Part shown: piece after piece, positions 1 through 9,726 of the stretch
How the letters are laid out: every line of letters begins with the position of its first letter
Numbering within the stretch: the first letter of the stretch is position 1
NCBI GenBank assembly: GCA_025766275.1
Contig: JAFKAC010000078.1
Location: 219,222 to 283,221 of the forward strand
DNA from: Lactarius indigo
Lineage: Eukaryota > Basidiomycota > Agaricomycetes > Russulales > Russulaceae
Direction of reading: 5' to 3'
DNA: 64,000 nt
Position numbers and translations under genes: made by a program
The notes under the pieces: model-generated
The model's input: the letters and a program-made list of their open reading frames with translations, nothing else
Told to the model about the DNA's origin: nothing
The model's database searches: none

Positions 1-224
1 AATACAAGGCGTGCTACAGGGTTTATATAGCTAATGTCCAAGAGTGCCAGCAAGGCGATATAGTGCCAGCAAAGCAAATGCCAGCAAAGCAAATGCCAGC
101 AAAGCAAATGCCAGCAAAGCGGATGCCAGCGATGCAAAGAAGCGAAGAAAGGATGGAAATGAAGAGAAGAGAGATATGGGGCGTTCATGGCAAGCTGGCA
201 TATCTTGAACAAGTGAAGGACTGT
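1..224 (-). repeat. LTR fragment with 15-bp minisatellite
   Basis: On the minus strand a TATATAAACC box lies near 24-33, and the flanking sequence resembles that around a second minus-strand TATA box near 2254-2261, so both look like pieces of one LTR family. Positions 63-137 hold about five copies of a 15-bp unit (core ATGCCAGCAAAGCAA). The short frame through it reads a repeated MPAKQ and is not a credible gene. Confidence 0.45.
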
Positions 225-1251
225 GGAATGAAGTCACATGTAGCTTTATGCAACACTTTAGAAACACCATGGAACAGGAACAAGCTCAATACAAGCTTAA
301 AAAAGGACTCAAAATGATTGAGGGAAATCTATATGAGTATTGCACCCAATTCAAGCAACTAGTATGCTGAGCTCAATATCAACTTGATGACCCCCAGACC
401 CTCAACCTATTCATGGGGGGACTACCAAAAGACCTCTACAAGAAGGTTTTGTTGATAAGTGACCCTTGTGCACTTAGTGGCTCGTACAGACTGGACTAGC
501 AGCATGGACTGCTTTAGATTAGATTAACTGGACTTGTAGATTACATGAATTTGATCTGTACAATCTAGCGCTTACTATTGCGTCATGTATGACATCATGT
601 ACAATGACATCATGTAGAACACTCTGGACACTTCATTGTACTCTGTCCTTTGTTCTCCTTTAGTTCTTATCTTTATTATGATGTCACTATGATATCATCC
701 TTGTCTAGACTTTCTTTGTTCTGGTTGCCTTGTTCTCCTTTGGTACACTCCTTTTATCCTATATGTAGAACAACACTCCTTGTATTCTGTGACTCTATGT
801 TACTGCCCTTATACTAGTGTCACGGCTCTGTATAGTATAAGTAGAGTACTCTATACGCCCTGGTCCACATCAGTTCTCACTCTGCTGTGTGCCAGGTAAA
901 GTCCCTCTCCTGTAATACTATTATCAGTTCTCACTCTGCTGTGTGGCAGAACACCCCTTTGCTTCCACTTGCAAGATCTCCCTCTGCTGGTTTCCAGCTG
1001 CTCAGTTTATCTCACCACAGTCTTCAGTCCACTGTGAGTATGCTGTTCATCTGTGCTGTTCATCAGGTTTACACTCTTGACAATCCTCAAAACTACCAAG
1101 AATGGAAAGAGGCAGCAACTGCATAACAGCAACAATACATGCACCTCAAAGCACCGCTGCAACAGCATGCCAGTGATTGGCTTAATGGAGTAGCAGAAGA
1201 ATCAGATGATGTAAAAGACATTATCCTTCAACAATTATGGAAAAAGGAGGG
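225..1251 (+). pseudogene. Ty3/gypsy gag remnant, split by a copia LTR
   Basis: Two pieces (225-449 and 1066-1251) form one reading frame once the LTR at 450-1065 and its duplicated GGTTT are removed. The translation parallels Gyp-1 gag at 10.9-11.8 kb: an FMQHFRNTMEQEQAQ-like stretch, LDDPQTLNLFMGGLPKDLYK in the capsid part, and a C-terminal DVKDIILQQLW end. It carries an in-frame TGA where Gyp-1 has a basic residue and a TAA further on. It breaks off at GGAGGG, where Gyp-1 continues into its frameshift site. No pol follows. Confidence 0.75.
450..1065 (+). mobile_element. Copia solo LTR
   Basis: The element starts TGTTGATAAG and ends GTTCATCA, with a 5-bp target duplication GGTTT at 445-449 and 1066-1070. 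It matches the LTRs at 19912-20512, 28284-28833 and, inverted, those of Cop-2. No internal region is present, so this is a solo LTR left by LTR-LTR recombination. A TATAAGTAG promoter-like sequence lies near 834. Confidence 0.92.
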
Positions 1252-1780
1252 TGTCACGAACCTATAATTTGGTCATGACTCAAGGGTGCTTAGGACTGGT
1301 CCGCATTGGCCTGGTCTTATGTAATCACCTTCCTAAAGGGGAATTCTGAATCGGAGTTTGAATTCTGTTCTCAAACAATCACGTGATCTGTCATGTGATT
1401 AGTCATGTCTCCTAAACCATGTGTTGTGTACATGTGTACTAATCAACGGTTGATTGTTGATCAATCAACGAAGATAATCAACCAAGTCACCATCCCTTGG
1501 GGATTCCCGCATTGACTGCGGAATCACGCCATTCACATGCAAGATTGCGCCATTGACTGCAGCGCAGTTGTTCTATGTTTAAACGCCTTCTGATTGGACT
1601 CTATTGTTAGGTGTCTCTAGAATGTTCCTTTGCGCAGTACTGTGCAGCACCTGTGAATGGGCTGTAAGCCTGCCCTAAAGCTACGCACAGACCACCCCCT
1701 GTAGTATATAAGCTGGTGCAATTCTACGGACAGTCCCTCAGACTGTCCACTTGTGACATCCTCCCTCTTGTGTCATGCCT
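1252..1780 (+). mobile_element. Candidate gypsy LTR of a third family
   Basis: TGTCACG begins directly after the interrupted gag (AAGGAGGG). A TATATAAG box lies at 1705-1712, followed by an inverted repeat GGACAGTC (1728-1735), 5-nt loop, GACTGTCC (1741-1748). Second arm 36 nt after the TATA box with a 5-nt loop is the same design seen at the transcription start of the Gyp-1 LTR. I could not fix the 3' end or a target duplication. Confidence 0.45.
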
Positions 1781-2560
1781 CTGCGGGGGTGTGGGCTTCT
1801 GTAATGGCTTCCTGTCACATGGCAGTCAACAGCCAAGTTAGATTGGCACTGAATGTAATGACTCCCAAGGTCCCTGGTAACAGCTCCTGTGCTAAGGTAG
1901 CTGAGTCGGCGGCAATCCCCTGGTACTGAGGTGGGAAAGTCCTTCTGTAACAGCCCCTTGTATTAAGGTGACTGAGTTTGTAGCAATGGACGAGCACAAA
2001 GGCCTAAGTCCAAAGGTCACGTGTCACTGGGCTGACCAGTAAGACAAGACGAGGGTAAGAGCGAAGTCAAGGGGAAGCCTGCACAGAGGCTGAGAGGGGA
2101 ATGACCCAAAGGGGATAAGGGTCAAGGGTCTGAGGTTCTGGGTCAAGGACTTGAGTGCTGAAAGGACTGAGGCGCTCAAGGAGTCAATTGGAGATACAAC
2201 GCAGATAGTTGATTAAGCCAAAGCTAAGGAGCTAAGGTGCACTACAGGGTTCCTTATATAGTACAGGATTGTGCCTGAGTGCATAGTGCTACTGGTTGCT
2301 ATAGATAGAATGATGTGCTGGCAAAATGGTATCAACATCATGCAAGATGGTGTTATGCTAGCAAGGCAGAAGAAGGGTAGACAAGAATAGCACAGAAGGT
2401 GCTGGAATAATCAGATAAAAGGGAAGCATAGGTTTAAGAAAGGTAACTGCCAAGAAAGGGAATGGATCAGATAAGGGCAGAAAGGGAAAGGTGACTGGGG
2501 AGTTCATGACATCTTGCCTCTCAGCTCCTTTGAGTGCCCCGCTCATTGCGCGCCACTACT
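1781..2560. repeat. Degenerate LTR-like repeats
   Basis: No gene is visible. A direct duplication with about 71-bp offset covers roughly 1870-1990 (both copies start GTAACAGC and carry TAAGGT). A minus-strand TATATAAGG box lies near 2254-2261 with the same surroundings as the fragment at the window start, so this is probably an inverted, worn LTR. Confidence 0.35.
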
Positions 2561-3299
2561 CCTCTCTGAGCCAAGAGCGTATCTTGGGTTCTTCTGTTGT
2601 GGAGCATCTCTTCTCCACACCCTCTCAGCCCCCAGTCTCTGCCTACGTTGTGACTTCCCTGTTGAGTGACAGTGAGTCATCACAGGTGCCTTTGTGGATT
2701 ATATTCTGCTAAGTTGGGCTGCCTTATTATTTAAGCTGAAGTTGAGCTAATGTTGCGATGGGTTACATAGGATGTGTGATGGGGTTAGGGTGTGGGATGT
2801 TTCAGATAGAGTGAGTTGGGACAAGGATAGTGTTGAAGGAGAGTGCACTCATGTGCGTGACACCTTGGCATTGGGAGTTGGCCACATCTCACGTGTGGAA
2901 GGAAGTACACCCTGGAGGTGTGATGGTAGTAGAGTCGAGATGTATGGACTCATATGCAACACATTTGATCATTATTTGATTACCTTAGGACTTAGATACA
3001 ATCAAGTTGTGATTGGGGACAACCCCTGTATGTAGTTGATTGCGGTATTACTGTATGGTTGTAGTTTTGTTTGTCTGATATGCCTGAGCATGTATTGATG
3101 TGAATCCATGGTGTTTACACAGTATTTATTTGCGCGTTGTATGCACTGGCACTCCAGAAACTTACGGTTCTTGTGGTGTGCCAGGCAAGTAACTCTTACA
3201 CTTGTTCAATAAGAGAATCTTATGCTTCTTCTGGTGTGCAAGACATAATTCCACTCGCTGCGTTTTATTAGATAGAACAGATTGGATGGTAAAACTGAG
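2561..3299. other. No recognisable feature
   Basis: Only short open frames (longest 87 codons at 2772-3035) without recognisable domains, splice logic or repeats shared with the rest of the window. Confidence 0.4.
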
Positions 3300-3640
3300 A
3301 TCGGAGGGGATGGGGAAAAACATGGGTAATATAGTGGGATTGAGTGTGGAAAGGAGGGAATGGAAGGACGAGAGATAATAAAATTGAGAATGAAATTGAT
3401 TGTAATATAGAACGACAAGGGAGAAGGAGGACAGAGGGAAATGTTATACATGGAGAGGAGAGTGAAAAGGAGATGAAAAGGAGAGTGAAAGGGAGGGGGA
3501 AGGGAGAAAGAGATGAAAGGGGGAAGAAAAAGGGAGAAGGAGAAGGGAGAAAAGGGAGAAAAAGGAAAGGAGTCGTGGGGGTTGGAAGAAAGAGGAAAAT
3601 GGAGGAAGGGGGAAAGAAGATAGTTAAAGGGGAGGTCTAA
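3300..3640. repeat. Purine-rich low-complexity tract
   Basis: The plus strand is almost entirely GGGA/GAAA/AAGG blocks, densest at 3410-3640. Open frames here (Glu/Arg/Lys/Gly only) are composition artefacts. It lies just beyond the 3' end of the minus-strand gene ending at 3624. Confidence 0.7.
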
Positions 3641-5215
3641 GAGAAAGACCGATGACGGATTGACACAAAAAGCGAGCGTTATGGTCGCCTACAAGATGAG
3701 AAACGGCGTCGAAAGAAGAAAAGGGAGAGGGAGAGGAGAGTCTCCTGGAGAGCTCGATAGAATGTGCACGGATGTGAGAGTTGTCGAAGAGGCCCCACTG
3801 AGTGCCAAAGCCACCTTTACTCTTATAGCTATCATGAGAGCCCCAAACGAGGCCGAGACGAATGAGGTTGATGTAAGAGATGCCCTTGACGGCTAGAAAG
3901 AAAGAAGGTGAGAAGGGATTTTGGGAAAGGAAGGAAGGAAATGACTGTGTTTTGCGGTCCAAGGGGCGCCGAGAGTCTTAGTTTGGGCGAGTCTTTGGCC
4001 GAGGGGGGAGGAGGGTTCATGAATGGCAATGATGAAAGTGGTGAGCATGGAGACGTAGATAAGGCGATTTGAGACGCCCTTCTTGCCTTTACGATCTTGC
4101 CAAGGGAGAGTGGAATAAGCTTTGTAAACAGCATAAGTGTCGAAGGCGTTGGCGAAGGGAAGGGAAGGGATAGGATTTGGGGGGAAGACGAAAGGAAGGA
4201 AGTGGGATACGATGATGGCTGTGATGAGGGCGAGACGATGAATGGGTTTATTGGGGTCATAGTTGTGGATGACCCAGTTGTAAGTATCGTCGACGTAAGG
4301 TTCGCCTTTACGGGAAGGGGCGACGAAGTCGACAGGGAGGGAGGATTTGTTAAGGATGGTGTGAAGGAGGGGAATTGTGATGGGGTGAAGAGACCATTGT
4401 GCGGCGGTGTCAGTGAAAAGAGCAGAGTGGAGAGCTTCGTGTGCGGCTTGATGAGAAGGATTGGGAAGCTGATGGGAAGGGCCTTGAAGGGGGACGATTT
4501 GGCGAGCGGCATCAGCGAGGCCAAGACTTGCCCAGGAGTCGAATACAGGGACGTGAGGGGAAGCACCTGAAGAAGAAGACCTAGGATGATGAGAGGGAAC
4601 GAAGCGGATAAGAAGATGAGAGAGGGAGTTAAGGAAAGAGTGACGAAGCAAGAGATGGAGGTCGTCATCAGGAGAGAGAGGGGGGAGGGAAAGGATGATG
4701 GAATGAGCATGTTTGAGGAGGGGAAGGAAAGAGCCTGAGGAGAGGACGGGAGCATGAGGAAGAGAGGGGTTTGTTGGGTCGGACATTGCGATGAGGGAGT
4801 TGACGAAAGCTGTGGGGGTCATTGCATGCTGATGGAAGTTAGGGAGACCATGAGAGATGAGAAGTGGGTCTGCGACGACGGCCTGGAGAAGAGAAACGAA
4901 AGTGGCCTGTTGATCTACCTGACCATAGGCGAGGGGCTGTTTGAGGGAGAGCCAAGATTTGAGGAAAGACTCTCTCTCTTTTCCCTGAGCGATGGCGATA
5001 TCGATTGCGTTCTGATCTGGAGCTGCAGAAATGATGGCGTGAATGTCTCTCCTGATGCCGTCTGCAACGAGTTTTTTGACGTTGTCAAAGAGGGCTTGGA
5101 AAGCGATGACGGAGATGTGCATTGCCCTGTTCTGTACTGAGGAGTAGGAGGGATTGTATGAGACGGAAGGGTTGATGATGAGGGTGTGGTTGAGACGGAG
5201 TTTTGCATGATAAGC
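3624..5215 (-). CDS. Unidentified multi-exon protein (gene B)
   Basis: The longest segment reads from an acceptor-like TTTCACAG at 5216 (first ATG 5122-5120) to about 3946 and gives over 400 residues without a stop. Sliding over a 53-nt intron (3945-3893, donor GTCATT, acceptor TTTCTAG) keeps phase and adds a last exon to 3624 containing the non-random segment VKGISYINLIRLGLVWGSHD. I recognise no family; the central part is Ser/Pro-rich. It lies head to tail with gene A, whose frame could splice into it from a GTGCAAG donor near 5350, so A and B may be one long protein. No internal stop was seen. The non-consensus donor lowers certainty. Confidence 0.5.
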
Positions 5216-5290
5216 CTGTGAAAGGGTGAGGAAGGAACAAAGAGGATGAATGGAAAGAGAAAATGGGATAGACAGGTGGGGTATTCCTCG

Positions 5291-5319
5291 CCGCGTTTGA
5301 CCACCGTGGTCAAACGCGG
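5291..5319. repeat. 29-bp near-perfect palindrome at a stop codon
   Basis: Arms CCGCGTTTGACCAC (5291-5304) and GTGGTCAAACGCGG (5306-5319) are exact reverse complements around one base. The likely stop codon of gene A (TGA, 5312-5310, minus strand) lies inside the right arm. It could be a protein-binding site or an RNA hairpin; nothing in the sequence decides. Confidence 0.85.
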
Positions 5320-7857
5320 GCGTAGTATGTGACTTCTTGCACCTTCCTTGATGCTATCGCAGGGTGCCCGTCCTTCATCGGCCATCTACGCTCATTCACA
5401 TGCAACCCACGCTTTGCCGCTTCCAATAGGTTCCGTTCCTTGAACACTGGCATCAGCATCGGGAAGCCATCCTTGATCAACCCTTGGCTCAAGCCAAGGG
5501 GTCTCATCAGTGACGTCGCCAAACACGCCGCATTCCCTGTGTGGCAGTAGCACACCGTCCGCTCCAGTGCTGCCAACAACTCCAACTTCAGCTGGCTCGG
5601 TTCTTCGTCTTCCCCCTCTTTCGCAAGCTCCTGCTCGTAGATCATCTCGATCAACGTCGTGATCGGGGACGATACCCACTTGAATAGTGATGGGAATACC
5701 TGCTGTGTATCCAATGTTCAGCTTGTTTCTCGAATCACCATCTCTGCTCTCAAGTCTCTCACCTCTGGCTTCAGGATCACCAGGTAGTCTTTGATCGTGC
5801 CCCTCACCTCCTTTCTCTCCCATAGCTTCACCAGTGGCAAGATCACATCCGTGAACAGACTCCTGTTCACCAGTCAGCGTCCTTCTTCTCCTCTCCTATC
5901 CACACCCTTCCCTTACCTTCCAGTTCTCACTTTCAGCGCCCTCACATTCACCGCGTACACAATTTCTCCTCGGCAGCTCACAGGACAGTCATAGCAGCTG
6001 ATCTTGTTGTGGAACCGCTTCCATGGTAGCGCCACGCTGCACTGCTCTTGCTTGTCTCTTGCCGTCGCTCTGTCCTTCACCGTCGTCGCGAATTCTCCTG
6101 CTAACGCCGCAGTCACCGTCCCCTTCTCCGTGTCCATGTCTCCTGCTTGGCTTGCAGCTCGGTGCGAGATGTAGTTGTAGAATTGTGACGAGATCGGCTT
6201 GATCACCTGCGTCCGTCCAATTCTTCTCATCCCCTCCTCGCTGCTCCTGCTGCTCTCCACGCTGCTCCTGCTGCTCCTGCTGCTGCTGCTCCTCTCCGAC
6301 TCTCCTCCGTTAGGATCCACATGCACCTTCTTGCTGATCTCCCTGATCCCTTTGTAGAAACACGGCGGTATCCCCTCCGCCTGCACGTTTCCCACCGTTC
6401 ACAGGAACCCCAATGGGTACACATCCACCCTCCCCATCGGCTCCCGAAGCTCATCAAACTCCTCCATCCTCTCCTCTTCACTTAGCGGGTACTCACGCGA
6501 AGGGTGGAACAGATTCTGCACGTTTTCAAGGTCCATCAGCACACCGCATGCCGGGTCTGATTCCAGTCGCTTCGCTCGTCGCCGTGGTATCTTTCTCCCG
6601 TTCGAGTCGTATATCCCGATCTCCTCCCCGTCTGAGTTCATCACAGCCAGCCTCTCCACGTTCACTTTCTTTCGACTCTTCTTGTCGTCCCCGTCGTATA
6701 GCGTCCCGAACGCCCGCTTCAGCGCTTTCCCATCGAACTCCTCCCACATCCATGCTTCCATGCACCTGTACACACCATGTCAGCTCCTCTCCTTCCATCA
6801 ATTCTCACTCACTCTATCAGCGTCGCCAGTGCCACCGTCGTGAATGCAACCTTCGAGTAGTCTCACTCCTTCTCCCAGTTCGACCCCTCCACCTTCTTGT
6901 TTCCCACTTCCCCAATTTCCACGTTTTGCCTGTATCGAGACGTCACCACAATCGGCGAGTGCTTCTCCAAGAACCCATCCTTCTTCCACGACGATGGCGC
7001 ATTCTCCACCCATTCTTCGTACCCTTCCAACATCAGCTCGTCCAGCTGCAGCGCATTCCTCTGGTTTAGCTTGATCGTTCCATGCTCTCTGTCAAGTCCA
7101 TCCCATCCGTCAGCTTCTCAATCTCCTACCTCTCCCTTTCTGCTTACAGTACGTTCGTCACCTCCTCCCATTTCACACTCCCGCTCTCCAGGTTCAGCTC
7201 GTATACACTCCTCCCCTCAGGCGTCGTGAACAACAGCTCTCCGATCTTCCCCATGAAGTACGCAAACATCATCACCACCTGTCGGTAGTGACGCCACGAT
7301 AGTTGCGGCCTTCCTGTCTTGTACCCCGCTGAGCACGGCTCCACTTCGCACCGGATGAACTCGTTCGGCGCCATCCCCACGAATACATCTTCGTTCCGTG
7401 CTCGTCCGATGAACAGCATCCTCCCGCACGTGTCAAATCCTACCATCCCTCGCTTCCCTTGGAACTCTCGCAGCGGTTGCTGCAGGTCTAGCTCAAGCAT
7501 GAAGTGCTTCGCCGTCCTTCCCATAGGCAGTACCACACCCAGCCCCACAACGCTCCCCACTGTCAGCTCATAGTCCAGCATCGTTCTCTCCGTCGTCATG
7601 ATCACCTGTCCCTTCCCCACAGGCAACTTCATATCAGCATCAATCTCAATTTGGTTTCGCACCGTCAACATCCTCAGTCCTTTCCTCTTCCTCTCCTTCT
7701 CCTCCATCATGTACTGCCTTCGCATCTCCGATAGCTTCACTTTGTGTGCTCGCTTCGAGTTGAACCCGTCTTCCTCTCCCCAGTCTTCAAGCCTGTTTGC
7801 CAAGATTTCCGTTAGCACTTCTCCCTGCCCCATCTTCTCCCACCCCTCCACTTCCAT
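5310..7857 (-). pseudogene. Unidentified multi-exon gene A with one internal stop
   Basis: Five exons keep phase on the minus strand: 7857-7148, 7088-6867, 6765-5917, 5862-5763 and 5702-5310. The introns are 59, 101, 54 and 60 nt with GTAAGC, GTGAGA, GTAAGG and GTGAGA donors and CAG acceptors; branch-like GCTGAC motifs precede several acceptors. The first in-frame ATG is at 7857. The product would be about 757 residues. It has a Ser/Arg tract near the middle and a segment HNKISCYDCPVSCRGEI with three cysteines, but I recognise no family. An in-frame TGA at 6401-6399 interrupts exon 3 although sense continues on both sides, so this copy is probably inactive. It may continue into gene B. Confidence 0.55.
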
Positions 7858-7970
7858 GTCTTCTGCCACCTCGCTGATGTCCACAGGTCCTCCTTCCTTT
7901 CCTCCCACCTCAATCCCTTCTTCTGCCCACGATCTGTCAAATCTCAGCTTCCTTCTCCCCACCTTCCTCG

Positions 7971-7978
7971 CTTATATA
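7971..7978 (-). promoter_or_regulatory. TATA box of gene A
   Basis: TATATAAG on the minus strand lies about 114 bp upstream of the first in-frame ATG (7857). Expected start of transcription is about 30 nt downstream, near 7945, leaving a leader of roughly 90 nt. Confidence 0.45.
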
Positions 7979-8849
7979 GATAGATCACCCACATCTCACT
8001 TCTTGTCTCTTCTCTCAATATATCTCTTGCTGTGTTCACCATTCTTATCGCTTTCTGTGCTTTGTGCCAATCAAGGGGAGTGACGGTCAAACAGATCCTA
8101 ATCTCTCACGCCTTTCCCTTTCCCTCCAAATCTTTATCCAGCCTCTCTCATGTGATCTTATCCGATCTCTCCAGTCACATGCTTCTTCCTCATCCTTCAT
8201 ACCACTCCATGTGACTTCGTCTCATTTCCCACCCACATATCACCCAAAAACTCTCCTTTTTCACCCACAACCAAAACTCCAATTTAAACACACACATTTC
8301 CCAACCTTCAACCACTTACCAACGCAGGCCGCACTGTCATTCCATGACCCAACATGGTGGGGGAGGCCGAAAGTCCCTAAAAAATTTGCTTTTTGGCTGT
8401 CTAACACTGAGTTGGCTTAATTCCGCATACCCTTGGGACCAAAAAAGGTAAGAGCCTGTTCGGTTCGGATTCTTCAAACAATCTCACCCAGATTATTACC
8501 ACATATAGTAGGTAGTTTATTTCCCAAACTTGTCACCATATCTGACACCCAAACTCAACACCCATCCCAACTGATGGTCAAACACCACACTGATACAACT
8601 GCGCTCTCCCTGGCTGATCATTCAGAAAATTTCATTTCCAGTTACTTTCCCATGCCCTCTGTGCTCATCTGTGCTTTCCCGCACTTGCCCGCACTTTTCT
8701 GCACTCTCTAAGCACCGCTTTCCCATCCTCTCTAAGTCGGCAGCTTCCCACTCCCTCTGGACAGTTCCATAGGTGTTTCATAGCATTACCCTGTTCCCCC
8801 ATTTTTTGATATCTATGCACCCTCTTTCCTTAGTCTACACCCCCACTAT
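7979..8849. other. Pyrimidine-rich intergenic sequence
   Basis: Plus strand rich in TCTC/CCTT blocks; short frames only. It contains the dispersed repeat at 8341-8403. No other feature is visible. Confidence 0.4.
8341..8403 (+). repeat. Dispersed repeat, copy 1
   Basis: About 63 bp match 53593-53658 in the same orientation, including CCGAAAGTC, CTAAAAAATTTGCTTTTTGG and GTCTAA. In both places one frame reads GRPKV-x-KKFAFW. Flanks on both sides differ, so this is a mobile or duplicated short sequence of unknown type. Confidence 0.7.
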
Positions 8850-9169
8850 TGTTACACTCCACTGGCGTTAGTCCGACTTGGACTCAGGATAGGTGTAATC
8901 AACTTAGCAAATATTGAGCAAATGGGGATCACATGTCAACCCAACGCAAGCTGAACAGGGGCTCACTGGCACATGCTGCAGCAAAGGTAAACAAGTATTA
9001 TCCCTTGGTAGATAGAAGCGGACACATGCTCTAGTCAGAGACCAAGGCAGACAAAAGACAAGTCAAGATGGTGGATTGAAGAAGACCAAGATAGAGATCC
9101 TTGGTCTTCTTAAGCAACTATTTATACAGATACGTGCGGGCTTTAAAGCACCGCTGAAATGGTAACTAT

Positions 9170-9707
9170 TGTTACGCTTCGATTCTCGCACCATCGTATT
9201 TGACCGAGAACCCTTACTGTACCAGTTGTCACTACAGCGGTAAGGTATATTAGTGACGGACTTACCTACGATATGCGGTGATACGGTAGCACGATAGGAG
9301 ATACGGTACTGATAGCTGACTGAGGATGGACGCCACCAATACTAGTACTAGTAGTACTAGGGTTTGAGATACTTACGCGATACGTTGGATGCTACCTACT
9401 GTGACTCATAGCAGCGCTTCTAAGCCTGCTCGATTGTGTATTTAAACTGTCTTGTGAAGACCAAGATACGCCATCTTGGTCTTCTTGAATCATCACTCGA
9501 TTGCCTTCTCATTTCCCTTCGTCTTCGCCTCAGTAAATTGTCCGACTCCGCTCGTGACCTAGATCTTCGCCTTACTGGTATACCTCTGCGTATTTACCAC
9601 GACATAAGCTTGGACCTCCGCGTCTTCAAGTCAGCAGGACTATCGTATCGCTAAGTTGTTACCGCTACCCCGTGCTCAAGTCGAGCTCACGCCGTGACGG
9701 CGTTACA
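9170..9707 (+). repeat. Gyp-1 5' LTR
   Basis: Starts TGTTACGC and ends GGCGTTACA, 538 bp. It differs from the 3' LTR (16457-16994) at 14 positions with no indel; every difference is a CpG in one copy and TpG or CpA in the other. A block of TACTAG palindromes lies at 9340-9360 upstream of the TATA box. The 72-codon frame at 9436-9654 recurs in related LTRs but has no sign of being a protein. Confidence 0.95.
9439..9484 (+). promoter_or_regulatory. Gyp-1 core promoter and start-site hairpin
   Basis: TATTTAAA at 9439-9446 is followed by a perfect 12-bp inverted repeat: GAAGACCAAGAT (9456-9467), loop ACGCC, ATCTTGGTCTTC (9473-9484). The second arm begins 34 nt after the TATA box, where transcription would start. 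Its first 11 nt are the exact reverse complement of 9710-9720, just after the LTR. Confidence 0.8.
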
Positions 9708-9709
9708 TT

Positions 9710-9720
9710 AAGACCAAGAT
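9710..9720 (+). other. Gyp-1 primer binding site (self-primer type)
   Basis: AAGACCAAGAT starts two bases after the LTR end and is the exact reverse complement of ATCTTGGTCTT at 9473-9483. It is not an obvious tRNA 3'-end match. The known precedent is Tf1, where the first 11 nt of the transcript pair with the primer site. Confidence 0.8.
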
Positions 9721-9726
9721 CCCATC

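Noticed and set aside
4097..5140. Plus-strand frames opposite gene B
   Set aside because: They are shadows of the minus-strand coding region and have no domain or intron support.
6413..8083. Ser/Pro-rich plus-strand frames opposite gene A
   Set aside because: Composition reflects the complement of the coding strand; the minus strand has phased introns.
9436..9654. 72-codon frame recurring in Gyp-1-family LTRs as a small protein
   Set aside because: It lies across TATA box, hairpin and U5; recurrence is explained by LTR homology, and the relative at 17523-17804 has a different C-terminus.
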